Shown here piece after piece: positions 19,226 to 29,979 of a DNA stretch of 64,000 nt. Source of the DNA: Hanleya hanleyi (taxonomy: Eukaryota; Mollusca; Polyplacophora; Lepidopleurida; Hanleyidae). Numbering within the stretch: the stretch's first letter is position 1; each line of letters opens with the position of its first letter. A program made the position numbers and the translations under genes. A model generated the notes under the pieces. The model saw nothing but the letters and a program-made list of their open reading frames with translations, made no database searches and was not told the origin of the DNA. The stretch spans positions 110,314-174,313 of the forward strand of contig JAVTVY010039265.1 of NCBI GenBank assembly GCA_036873755.1, read 5' to 3'.

Positions 19226-20003
19226 TGTGACAAACTGTCACTTGTGAATGGTATGAAGATCAGACGTTCACCTGGCGCTGAACAGATGCCCGCCTTTCAA
19301 GTCCAGTCGTGCAACTTCATTCAACTACGAACTTGTTTAACCAATAGAAAGGAGACAGTAATTGAAGCAATACAGAATACGATTCAAAGTTTAATTAAAG
19401 GAGAACTGTAATGTTATTTATATTTAAAGGTGAAATGTATGAAATAGTTCCTTATTCGTTTATATTTTATCAAAGCTTTGAGATCATAGCCGAGTGAACA
19501 AATGGTGATAGATATTTCTTATCCACGAAGTGTCCATTCTGTGAACACCGAGCACGTTTGTCCAACCCCAATTGCTTACGTCCCTTGCAGATATGAACCA
19601 TACCTTTAGAACTCACACGGTCATTTTATGTGACATAACGAGCAACAACATGTAAAACTGATGTAAAAAATCTGGTCCGCGAGTTTTACAGTAAATTTCA
19701 ATTTGAAATTTGTTGAAAATTTTCGAAATTTCTTGCAGTTGCATCATGGCTATCTCATCCAAAAGCTTGCTAGGCTTGTTGTTTTATCTCTGCAAACAGT
19801 GTGCCAAATTTCACCTAATTTGAAATATAACATCTCTAACCTTTATACTTTTTGAGAAAATACTAACTTACATGTATGAGAAGTTCCTTTTATCAAATGC
19901 AATATGGTCTAAATGTAAGGCAATGAGGATGGATGAACCAGGATTGGCCTACCACTATCACATTATAACAATTAGGGCCGCAATAGTGAAGCTAAATTTT
20001 TCG
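19226..20003. other. No gene recognised
   Basis: AT-rich unique-looking sequence. The frame over 19250-19410 has no identifiable features. Confidence 0.4.
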
Positions 20004-20998
20004 CAAGCGTCAGATCCGACATTCAATATTCAGCCGTCGTCCATAAAAAATGTCTGCGTCAATGATCGAAAAACTTATTTCGTATGACAGTTAGCACCAA
20101 TTCCAAATGTGTATGAAATAATGAAAACAAAAGATGGTTTCCTAAAAGAGATAGAGGCGGTCAACCATTTTCAATGATGTCAGCAAGACATTATCATGTT
20201 CTATACATAAAATCATAATCACTGACCATTATTCTTTATCCAGATCCAAATTCCAAGTCGTTTCCAGAGTATATGACAGTTCAGCTTTGATTTGGATGTT
20301 CATTTAAACATCATGGTGATGTAAAAGACTTGATATTCGAACGGCCCATAGCCCTGAGTTACGCGGAATTAGACACAGATTACGAAACATATTGCCAGCG
20401 ATCTTGCACGCTACGATCGTATTTTGCTGTGTATTTATGTAAAATATTTATCACAGAATTTGAGAAACATTGAATAGAGGCGTTTGGCGATATAGCCCTG
20501 TTTGACAAGTTTCTGCAATATTCTCTAGCGTTGATTAAAATCATGATTTAGCAAATGCTACCAGACGAGATATCTATAGGCGGTTTCTTCCAGAATATTG
20601 CTATCCAGAAATGTCAAAATTGGTATTGTCTCTCTCGTCGATGTGAGAAAAAGGCCTGATCATTCTTGCAAAGCTATAACTCTAGATAGGATTTTCCATC
20701 TGGGCTATCAGTGGTTCTCTTCAAATCCAGTGAAGGAGGTAAATATCCTTCACAGCGTCGTTAATATAGGGAATATCCAGTGGTATGAGATTTTATATAT
20801 ATATATATATATATAACGTTTGGTGAATGAGAAGGAATGGCCTTTAAAATGCTTATCTCTTGACAATTTCTGTATATAGGCGTACTCTATTGTTAATGAG
20901 AAATTCTATTAACAACGAAACATCCCAAGAATGATATCCTTTGTGTGCAGCAGAACTGAAGAAAGCCTTATGGCTTCTGACATTAACATACTGGTGAT
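20004..20998 (-). mobile_element. YIDD retroelement copy I, old and degenerate
   Basis: Sequence order matches the family's minus-strand copies: CAGCCGTCGTCCAT near 20033, GGTTTCCTAAAAGAGA near 20140, GCGGAATTAGACACA near 20358, TTTGGTGAATGAGAAGGAA near 20818, and CTTATGGCTTCTGACATTAA near 20967. It has many substitutions and no open reverse-transcriptase frame. A (TA)n tract at 20795-20815 replaces part of the YIDD region. Confidence 0.8.
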
Positions 20999-22134
20999 GC
21001 GTTACATATCCTGTGTATATGGTTTATATGCCCGCAGCCACGTTTTTATTGTAGATGTTCACGAGGACATATTGAATGACATGACCACAGGGCTTCTACC
21101 GCCGGCTTGAGCGGGATCAGATGCAGATATTTCGGAACGATGATATGATAGCCCTATCAAGTCATCACATGAAATATGTGACCGTCAGATAGAAAAAACC
21201 CCGGCCCAAACGAGGGAGTATTTAAGTTCGTATTCAGAACAAATAACGGCGGTACGTTGGAGAATATGCTAACATCTTCAATCTATTCTTCTCACATTGT
21301 TTTTCCTGGATGTTTTATTCAGGATATTTGCCTAGTCTGAATATTCAACCAGCAACCTATGTATACTAGTCTGAATATGATGCGCCGAAAGAGACTTTCC
21401 ATTGAAGTCACATTGTTGCTTTTCAGTCACCGGACGTGACCAATTTTTCCCACATCTTTCTCAAGATTTCTGATGATAGTTTTCTCAACCTGAAACTACG
21501 GTGCCTCCACAGGATCCTCCCACCTAGATACAGTCGGACGATCGGACCCCTGGGCTGGGCTAGTGCTGTGCCCTTAGTCGCGTTGATAAGAACTCATAAC
21601 CACAAAGCAATTTTCAGCAACAAAATCATGGAGATAATTTTTCTTAACGTCTTGCAATCATACCTACTAGATGTATTTTATCCCTCTCATATATCAAATC
21701 CAGAATGGCGGCCATTTAGCATGTTAAATCATGAACGGTACATGTAATATGAGAATGGCAGAAATTTATTTTCACATAGTTCATTAAAATAATATCAAAT
21801 CGTAATATTTAGCGATTAGTCTTCCTTCGATACTTCTATTGCCTTTGTGTCTGCAGGAAGAACATTTCAATCACTCGTTGGGCCCCCGAGGTTGACCTAC
21901 GGTGTCCACGTCATGGTAAGCTTCGAGATGCTGGGTGTCTCAAATTATTACTTTAGGCGTCTGAAAGCTTTTGGGTTCACCTGCTACCGTCTGCGGTACC
22001 TTAGATGATAGGCTAACATCACCAAACTTCAGAAAGTCGCACAATAGAATCAGAAAGCTAAGGAGCTCGCCAGCTTGAAAATGTGAAGTACGGCTGCAAC
22101 AGACATCGACCCACTCATTTATACATAATCATGT
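20999..22134. other. No gene recognised
   Basis: A 103-codon plus-strand frame at 21436-21747 contains no recognisable motif. The rest is AT-rich. I see no repeats with a partner elsewhere in the window. Confidence 0.4.
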
Positions 22135-22139
22135 ACAAT

Positions 22140-22208
22140 CACGGGGGATAATGTCCCCTGGCAGTACCCGGATGTTACGTCATTGTCCAGTGGACAACCG
22201 GTAGTTGC
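22140..22208. repeat. Left terminal inverted repeat of the 3.06-kb transposon
   Basis: CACGGGGGATAATGTCCCCT through GACAACCGGTAGTTGC. It pairs with 25129-25197, with one T/C difference near 22177. The first 20 bases contain an internal small palindrome, GGGGGATAATGTCCCC. Confidence 0.93.
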
Positions 22209-22583
22209 AATCATCGAAAACGTGTTTTATTAAGGTCCGGCCAACAGTTATGTCCCTCACACAGGTAAGGAGAGAAATACAGGACACACCGGTATTAATC
22301 ATATTAATTCGGGAGTAAATACCATCGTTTTAGATGGGAAGCTGCTCACAAGGAGCGGCAAGTGTATATAAAACGGTAAACAAACATCGCCGAACATGTT
22401 ACCTATTGCAAACATTGACTTTTAGACAGTTTGTTTTGGGGTTTCTCCGTCATTTTAGCGGCTCGAACAGATGGCAACACCCGCAGAAACCACTTGTCCA
22501 AATTGTACAACAAACCCTGTACCAAGAGATGATGTGAATATTCTGTACGAGTCTTTTTCCAGAGTGACCTGCTTTTAACCTGT

Positions 22584-22658
22584 GTACAAGTAGTTGTCGT
22601 TGTCGTGTACAAGTAGTTGCAAGTTACAGCATACAGGTTACATTTGTACACGTAGTTG
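22584..22658 (+). repeat. Three left subterminal motifs GTACAAGTAGTTG
   Basis: Copies at 22584-22596, 22607-22619 and 22646-22658 (the last with one change). The three right-hand counterparts are in inverse orientation. Mirrored subterminal motifs often bind the transposase in DNA transposons, and that role is inferred here. Confidence 0.8.
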
Positions 22659-22740
22659 CATGCTGTACGCGATACGATTATTGTGTAATATTTCATTTCT
22701 TTTTCCCGCAGCTGTTGTTTACAGTACTTCTTGTGACCAT

Positions 22741-24205
22741 CATGGCGACACCTCTCTGCTATTATTGCAACCATAAAACACGGGACTTTGTGGAGATTGT
22801 TGATCATGGCATCATCCGTCATCCAGACAATGAACTGAAATTCAGAAAAGTAATGGAGGATGGATGTATGGCTCAGACAAAAAACTTCAATATCATTCCA
22901 TCTGATTACCTGAAACAAGGAAAGTACATTTACGCTGATCGCGAGAATTGTTCAATTAAAATATCTAACTACACAGACAAAATTCCTGATTTCGCACTAG
23001 AAAGCCCGTATAAGAAGCGGTTGAAGATGACAATTCTAGAGGAGCCTCCAATGGAAGTGGACTCGGCTCCTGGTAGTCAAAATATATCGTTAGAATTTGA
23101 CCACGACAAACAACCAATTTTGGAAGATAGGCCTATTGCCAAGATGGCATCGACTCTGTGCAATATTCAACACATGGTCTCAAATAGCCAGGAGCATTCA
23201 GTCCAAACCGAACCAAATCGTTCCATCAACGAAATTTGGTTCGATAACTTTTGAGGATATGGAAGAAATGATACGATTGCTCCCGTCAGTACTAAATCGT
23301 CTGGATGAGGCCAGGCATAGTGATGTGTATACATTCAATTCATGAGGCTGATAAATGAAAATAAAATGCCTTTGAGTAGCATCGCATTTTTGTTGTTTTC
23401 CGATGTTGTCCGGTGGTTCTCTTTCGAAAATTCTTACAGCATGCGGTATTCGACCGAAGTTAAGTTATTTTGGAGAACGGGTCACAAGCTCTTTAAGAGA
23501 TTTCTTCGCTTTATGAGTGGAATGAAGAACATGGATTCGTTCGCGAGAAAAGGTCATTATAACCCAACAGATTCGAAAATAAACTTCGCCGTACCCTGCA
23601 AATCTGTACTGAAAAACGAATCCTGGCTCCAGATTCCTTCGAATCTGGAGCCAGGGATAATACAGGAAATGATCGGCAAAATCTGACAGAACGATCCCGA
23701 ACAGGTAAAAACCTACAAATTATGCGTCGATGGCAAAAAGATTAATTGCGGTGTGGAAGGTCAGCGTTATGGAAATATTAACCTCTGGGGTTACGAGAAC
23801 CCCCATACCCTTAACACCAGAAATCAACATCTTGACGATGAATTATCGTTGATAAAGACGGTATTTGAGATGGTACAATTCCTGGAAGTGAAAGGTTTGC
23901 ACAATATCAGCCAGATTCCATCTGAGAGCAAGGTGATGAACTCTTGCTTGCAGATCATTACTGTTGTAAGCAATCGCGTCAAAGATCTCCGTCAGTTAAG
24001 AGTCGGAAAAGAGCTGGCGTATGAGAAGTTCAAGAAGATGGTTGTTGGTGATTGGAGACAATCACAATTTTCCTTCGTTATAAGTGCTGTGAAAACGGCA
24101 ATTTTCCAGATTGACGATTGTGTGGAGAAGGCACTGTATGTTACTGACAAGCTGGGGCTGATAGTTTCTGAATTAAACCTCATATTTCTTTCTATAAACA
24201 TATGA
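22741..24205 (+). pseudogene. Unknown transposon-borne protein, frame-broken
   Basis: The frame opens at 22741 (MATPLCYYCNHKTRDFVEIV) with a CxxC pair and nearby His residues that could bind zinc. It runs to about 23254, shifts frame near 23215 into a segment with FEDMEEMIRLLPSVLNRL, and meets a stop at 23343. It resumes at 23342 with FLLFSDVVRWFSFENSYSMR, FWRTGHKLFKRFLRFMSG and INFAVPCKSVL, meets a TGA near 23684, and resumes at about 23690-24205 with YGNINLWGYENPHTL and an alpha-helical tail containing SNRVKDLRQLRVGKELAYEK and VISAVKTAIFQIDDCVEKAL. About 480 codons in all. I recall similar S-x-R-YS/W-E-[ST]-K-x-FW...LFGG/KRFL-x-FMSG proteins as an expanded, uncharacterised family in bivalves, but this is memory, not a search. 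A pyrimidine-rich TTTCTTTTTCCCGCAG just before 22711 looks like a splice acceptor, so a 5' intron is possible. Confidence 0.6.
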
Positions 24206-24320
24206 AGATAGAAGATAACCAGAACTAGATTGATACAGCATACTGGCTGTTCCAATACGTAGTCGTCGATCAAGTGTAGTTCTGGTTATTGTTTATCTTC
24301 ATGTGTTTATAGAAAGAATT
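24185..24320. repeat. Hairpin downstream of the unknown gene
   Basis: TTTCTTTCTATAAACATATG, then AAGATAGAAGATAACCAGAAC (about 24186-24233), pairs with the reverse complement at about 24272-24318 (GTTCTGGTTATTGTTTATC, then TTCATGTGTTTATAGAAAG). The arms are about 45 bases around a spacer of about 40. It sits right at the gene's stop codon and could act in 3'-end formation, or be a small nested foldback element. Confidence 0.75.
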
Positions 24321-24694
24321 TTGAGGTGTTTTCGCCTCAAAATTGGCGATTTTGCACGAATGCACTACTTCACGGCCCTGTTATTCGAGAATGATGAGGC
24401 TCAATGCATTGAAACTTTTCCGAGTATACACTATAATATTATACTTCATACCAACTGAACAATTTCTTGTATTAGCAATATTTTATTTTTGTCACTTCTA
24501 CCGCACCTGTTCTGGGGTCATTTACCCATCTAAACATACAAGGTCCTTTGCAATACGCAGAAATGCTCAGCTAAAATCATGAAAATGTGCTCGTTATAGA
24601 CAGATAGAAATAGTTGAATACTTTGATGGATGAATAAATCATATATACAGCTATTGGCCTAAAGGATGGTCGCTTTTCCCATTGGCACTGACAA

Positions 24695-24762
24695 CAACTA
24701 CTTGTACAGTACACTGGCAACTACTTGTACAAAAACAAAAGTTGACATACAACTACTTGTAC
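24695..24762 (-). repeat. Three right subterminal motifs CAACTACTTGTAC
   Basis: Exact copies at 24695-24707, 24718-24730 and 24750-24762. They are 435-502 bases from the right end. The left copies lie 444-518 bases from the left end, so the layout is nearly symmetrical. Confidence 0.85.
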
Positions 24763-25128
24763 ACCGGTCGTTTGACACCTTGTGCTCGTCAATTGAATAT
24801 ATTGTCATTTTAATGAATGAGGAGTCGGTATATCTTGATGCGGAAGATTTTAGTACATTTGGTAGATGACATTGACTGCATTGAAAGCAAAATATGGCTA
24901 CATAGCTATTAGTATAGAGAATAGTTAACTCATATTTCAATGACGGAAAACATCGGAAGTCATGTTTGCCTAGGGAACCTCTGGATATTGTGCATAAAAC
25001 AGAGGCATACTTTCACTCAGACCGTACATGCACTGTGTCAAATATTACAGACCTTTTAGAAGCACAATATTGCTATATATTGTCAGATATCAATCCATTT
25101 CATGCCGTCCTACCTCAATCGTCTGCTA

Positions 25129-25197
25129 GCAACTACCGGTTGTCCACTGGACAATGACGTAGCATCCGGGTACTGCCAGGGGACATTATCCCCCGTG
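25129..25197. repeat. Right terminal inverted repeat of the 3.06-kb transposon
   Basis: Reverse complement of 22140-22208, followed by the target duplication ACAAT at 25198-25202. Confidence 0.93.
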
Positions 25198-25202
25198 ACA
25201 AT

Positions 25203-26885
25203 GCGTATCGATGCCAGCGGTGACGGGTTGTCTAACAAACACTACGAGGAGTCGATCGCGTGATCGGATATGCAAGTCGAGATTTAAGACCAAGCGAGAA
25301 ATGTTATTCAGTACACAAGTTTAAATGTCTTTTACTTGAATGGGTGATAACCGATACATTTCTTGATTACATCAACGGAGTTAAATTTCGTGGTAGGAAC
25401 GCATAATAATCTACAAGATGCGGTTGGACGTGTTATATTTTACCTTTCTTGTGTGTCTCCGGCTTTTATATGTACCGAAGACCAGACGGTTCCCTAGATC
25501 ACAGATGACTTGCTTGGCAAATGAGAGGGTACACGGCAATCGTGCGCATACGTCAGGGTGGATTAAGTTCAAACGATCTTCGCCCAGCCAGATGTACTTT
25601 CTTCCGTACCAAATAAATTAACAAGTCAAGTAATATGTTTTTCCAGAGATTTCTCTTTTTACTGACACCAATCAATATTTAAATTGTATATTAACATTAC
25701 AACATTACACTAACATTATATCTAAAGTCACCCACTAAGCTAGGGCCATATCGCTAGCCAAAATAATTAAATGCCTATTATTTGGCTGACCTGTTTCCCT
25801 TTTTTCCCCTTTTTCCTTCCTGGGGAAACCCTGACTTCTTAACCGATGCCCAGCTTCGGTTTCTCCATAATGTGTGCGCCGCAAAGTGTGCCCCGCAGAA
25901 GTGTGTCCGCAAAAGTGTTTCCTTGATTTAAGCTAAATGTCTATATTTATAGTCGCCAAATCCCATAGAGACCTTTCCTATTCTTCGGGATTTCGTCATT
26001 TTTATGTTTTCCCATTGGTCCTTGATTTGCTCATCATTTGGGAATGATACGTCATCAGTCCATATTTGGAATATTAGGGCTTTTTCCCTTTACAATTGGT
26101 ATAGAAGGAATTTCAAGTCTCCAACATTTCTCTTTTGTACATCTTTGTTATCTGTTCCTAATCTGTTCAATTGCTATCTGTGCTTGTTCAGTCACGCAAG
26201 TGAACGTTCATTTAGGACAGACCTTTTTTCTGACTCCAGTATAATTTGGCTTATTGACATTTGATTATCAAGGTCCTTTTAAATTACACCTGGAGTGATA
26301 CTAACACAGCAAGGTTATCCCACAGTTACGTGCTATAAGTTCCCTCAGTTTAGAACATTCCGTGAATAGACTTGTCTTCACCTTCAGTATTTTTAACTGA
26401 AAGTAATTAATGAACCATAGCCGTTTGAGATTCACCTGGCTGTGTTCTTTTTTTATAACCCACTAGCTTAATGTGAAAATGCATTTAACACACAATAATT
26501 ACATGAAAATATTTCTGTTTGTGAAATGACTAAACGCTAGTTTTAGCATATTTCGCACACCATACAGTGGATTATAAATGACACCCATTAATCAATGATC
26601 AGTTCGTATAATTTAGCACAGGTCGTATAACTTAGCACAGTTCATCCTGGTGTCTTAAAGCAAATTGGATTTTCATGTTTTGCCTCAAGCGTCGCAATTT
26701 TTCAGATATCATCAGGTTTGTTAGACAATTGTTAGACGCTATAAAAATCTCAAGAGAGTCTGGCAGCAATTTCTGGTTTATCCATGTTAGAATATAATTT
26801 CCATGTCCATACTGTTATATACATGTATATTACGATACAATAGACGCTACAGGACATCGCTGGGTTGCGACACTCTACGACTACA
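25203..26885. other. No gene recognised
   Basis: AT-rich, with pyrimidine-rich stretches (25795-25830). Frames at 25418-25621 and 26004-26264 have no recognisable domains. Confidence 0.4.
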
Positions 26886-26889
26886 ACTT

Positions 26890-27640
26890 CACCATAGCCC
26901 AAGTCCCACTTAAGCGAAATTTGTTAGGAAACTTTGCGATGTATTGGTCGTAATGTTTCGTAATAAATCGCTTTACAAAAGCCGGTTTTCCCGTCATTTG
27001 GGGCGAATAGATACGACATGTTTTACGAATAATTACGACTGTTTGCGATGCAGTTACAAAGAAATACGATACTTTTACGACAGTTAGCGATATTCGCACC
27101 CAAATTTAGCCGAATCAGAGCGAAACAGTTGCGAATATGTGCGATGTATTTGCGAACATTTACGAAGTGCATACGACTACTTGCCATTATTTCACGATGT
27201 CTTGCGAATACGTACGAAGGTTTTACGACGTTTTTACGACGTTGTTATGACAGGTTGGGTCAAATGTTTACGATTACTTCGTATACAATCGTTTCCTAAG
27301 TAAAGCCCAAGTCTCACTTAGGCGAATTCCTTTACGAAGCTTGACGATTTAAGATCGTAAGTATTGGTAAGATTCTCGCAAGCTATTCGTAAAGACATTC
27401 GCCATGATTCGTAAGCCATCGCTTCAATTCGTAAGAAAATCGTCGCCTCGGTTTTATCGCCGCGCCAATTTCAAAATGTTCAAAAAATTCGCCAAGCAAT
27501 GCGATTTTGCCTTAAGTCTCAAATATTCGTAATTTTATTGTAAACAATCGTAAGTCGTCGTAACTACGTTGTAGTGCATCGTAATTAAGTCGTAATTTAA
27601 TCGCCTTATTTGTAACAGTTCCGTTAATAATCGTCAAGAG
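26890..27640. repeat. Array of TTACGA/TTGCGA hexamers that changes strand midway
   Basis: From about 26920 to 27300 the plus strand is full of TACGA/TGCGA words (for example TTTACGAC, TTGCGATG, ATACGACT), spaced about 10-20 bases apart. From about 27340 to 27620 the reverse complement TCGTAA dominates (ATCGTAAGT, TTCGTAAG, TCGTAATT). The AAGCCCAAGTC[CT]CACTTA box opens both halves (26893 and 27303). The result is a degenerate foldback-like block of about 750 bp without coding evidence. Confidence 0.7.
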
Positions 27641-28067
27641 AAAAATAAATACATGTGCAAGTCCTTCGTTCGATTCAAATAATACATGTTTCAAAATATA
27701 CTGTTCAACATAAAATTGGATCTTAATTGGACCCTCTCTTCTGACCCCTTAAATCTGGGCATTTATAGAAAATTCGTCCTGGAAAGAATAAGATTCCTTT
27801 CGTAGAAGTCCTGAATGTGAGACAGTAAAGTTTGACATGCACATTGATGACAACAAGACAACTACATTGTTATTCTTAACCTGATCAAGTCTTAGCTGAC
27901 ATATTTTCTTTATGACAGATAGCGGCGAAATATACAGTGATAAACATGGGCCAGTTTCTTGATAATAGGATGGCTCAAGCGGAGGAATTATTGGCGTGAT
28001 TTATCCATCTCTTTACCAGATCGTAACAATTGTGAACTGAAGTGGCACAAATATATCGGCAGGCCGG

Positions 28068-28183
28068 TGTGGAGGCTAAGAATATCCCATGGTTAAGAGT
28101 GTCCTATCCCAGCTAGGACACTCTTCACTCAATAAAAAGATAGGGAACGGGACACTTATCCCCGGACACTCTTAGCCACCACA
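28068..28183. mobile_element. 116-bp MITE, copy 1
   Basis: The ends TGTGGAGGCTAAGA and TCTTAGCCACCACA are inverted repeats, CCGG flanks both sides, and the interior contains inverted GAGTGTCCTA.../...TAGGACACTC blocks. A related copy is at 60999-61124. Confidence 0.85.
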
Positions 28184-29319
28184 CCGGAGTGAGGAGTTAA
28201 TGATAATAATCTTGATCAAAGGAGATTTCCCACGGTTGAATATTAACCATCTCCCAGTCGACAAGATTATCATTCACAGAACGAGTCGATTATAGACGAG
28301 ATATACACGAGATTTGATTGACACGAATGGTACTATTGCAAAATTCTCTGAATTTAAGAAAATGTATGCCGTAAAAGTTTTTTGCCTGGACTACAACCAA
28401 GTTATTAACAATACACCTAAAGTCTGGTTGTAGCGATTTAAAACCGAGTTTTCATCTATACAGAATGAAATCCTCATACTAACTCTTTATTCCCAAACCT
28501 TGGTAAGGCAGGAAAGGGGATGTATATGTTAACTGTTAGCAGTGAATTATGTTCCGATATATTAAATTATGAACTGTATTGCCCACAAAAGTGCATGCAA
28601 AAATTAGAGGGATAGTTCGATAGAGAAAAGAAAATAAATTGGGATTCCATTAACTACACAGTTATGATAGACGTTCTACATTAAACTCTGCATGGCTTTG
28701 TGCACAAAGTCTTTCCTGAAAAAATAGATTTATAGACAACGATATATCTGCGACTACGGTGGAACTGATGTTGGAAAAAATTCTAGAGCATCTACTAATA
28801 CATTGCACTAAGTTGAACAAAAACTTTGACAAGATTTGGATAAATGATCTCACGAAACGGCAAAGATGAGAGGACAGGTGTCTGATGATAGTTAATTCTA
28901 GTTAGGTTTAGAGATCAGTCATATGAGATATAAGGAGAACTTTACACAGACAGTTTACTTACGAGAAACAGATAAATAATTCAGCCAAACTTATATCATG
29001 CCATCCTGTGCATTCAAGCAAACAAAATTGGCACCTATTCAATGGCTAATGTCCGCTCACATAGCATATATATTTCACTGGGACAGATTCTGTAGGGACC
29101 TGTAAAATAAGTAACTTGGAATTTATTTAAGCACATGAATATTCAGTAAAACATTTTTTCTTTTCTCTAAATTTACCTTTTACCTTTAGTTATTACTCCA
29201 ATCTGGGGACTTTCATCTCGTCCGCACGGAAAAACATTTCCTTTGAACCTACAAACAGAAATAAAAATAAATTTTATTCGCTTTCGTCTCCAGAAATGGT
29301 GAACCAATTTCGTCACACT
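28184..29319. other. No gene recognised
   Basis: AT-rich sequence with no frame above about 65 codons that looks coding. It includes a possible 3' flank of the minus-strand exon at 29320. Confidence 0.4.
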
Positions 29320-29487
29320 TCACAAATCCTTAATGTTGGCTTTAATATTTTCAAATAAAGAAAACGTCAGGTCGCGGGCGTAATCATATGCCACGTTCAT
29401 AGGCATAGTTGTCATGCGCAATCGGTACAAATGATCGTTTTGTCCAACTGGGATCTCCTGAAGTCGTCCAGGAATTCTGCTTAGCCC
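29320..29487 (-). CDS. Candidate terminal exon of an unidentified host gene
   Basis: On the minus strand a pyrimidine tract (TTTTTTCCTTCTGCTTCTCT) and CTAAGCAG form a good splice acceptor. An open stretch IPGRLQEIPVGQNDHLYRLR, MTTMPMNVAYDYARDLTFSL, FENIKANIKDL follows and ends at a stop. The composition looks like a folded protein, and no transposon link is seen. I do not recognise the family, and no upstream exon was found with confidence. It could also be a chance frame. Confidence 0.35.
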   Translation of the reverse strand, partial: GLSRIPGRLQEIPVGQNDHLYRLRMTTMPMNVAYDYARDLTFSLFENIKANIKDL

Positions 29488-29559
29488 ACCAGAGAAGCAG
29501 AAGGAAAAAATTATATTTATATTCGCCCAATTACCTTTTTTCCTTAAACAATCATCCAT

Positions 29560-29979
29560 ATCATAAAATCACAAAATCACCAAAACAGATCCCAAACACT
29601 TCACCAATATAGCGCCATTTCTGTACCAGGAATATAAAATTTAGCTGTGCACTCGAGTTTCATTCCTTTAAAATCCTTCGTTATATTTTAACCACTAGAA
29701 TCCCATTATCGAATAACGTTATTCTGATCATGCACTGAATAATCCATTCTTTGGTATAGCATTGATGTTTCTTCATAACAACATATCTATATGTCACCCA
29801 TATTCATCAATCTTACTAAATCTGTATATCCTTTATCGTGTTTGTCAAATATACTTTTACAAGTTCAGTCAGTTTTTATTTTATTCCATCCATCCATCAT
29901 TTCCCAACAGATGGCTTGATAGGGTTATTATATCTTCGCTCTGAAACATTTATAGCTAATTCACTACAATTATCTTGCA
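29560..29979. other. No gene recognised
   Basis: AT-rich spacer before the LINE fragment. Confidence 0.4.

Larger units (their letters stand above)
22140..25197. mobile_element. 3.06-kb DNA transposon with 70-bp inverted repeats and unknown gene
   Basis: Ends CACGGGGGATAATGTCCCCT... and its reverse complement at 25129-25197 match over about 70 bases with a single mismatch. ACAAT flanks both ends (22135-22139 and 25198-25202), a 5-bp target duplication. Inside are a decayed gene (22741-24205), three mirrored subterminal motifs on each side and a hairpin downstream of the gene. CAC...GTG ends with 5-bp duplications are known from Transib/RAG-type elements, but no DDE transposase of that group was recognised, so the superfamily is open. 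Confidence 0.88.

Noticed and set aside
20795..20815. (TA)n tract as a functional element
   Set aside because: It is a simple microsatellite inside a degenerate retroelement copy.
22403..22918. 171-codon minus-strand frame over the transposon's left part
   Set aside because: It is antisense to the better-supported gene and runs through the subterminal repeats. Its composition is rich in Cys, Tyr and Thr in a repeat-like way.
24698..24940. 80-codon minus-strand frame in the transposon's right part
   Set aside because: It runs across the subterminal repeats, and no counterpart motif or start context was seen.
22140..25197. Assignment to Transib/RAG-type elements
   Set aside because: CAC...GTG ends and a 5-bp duplication fit, but no DDE transposase of that family is recognisable and the ends beyond CAC differ from the known consensus, so the class is left open.
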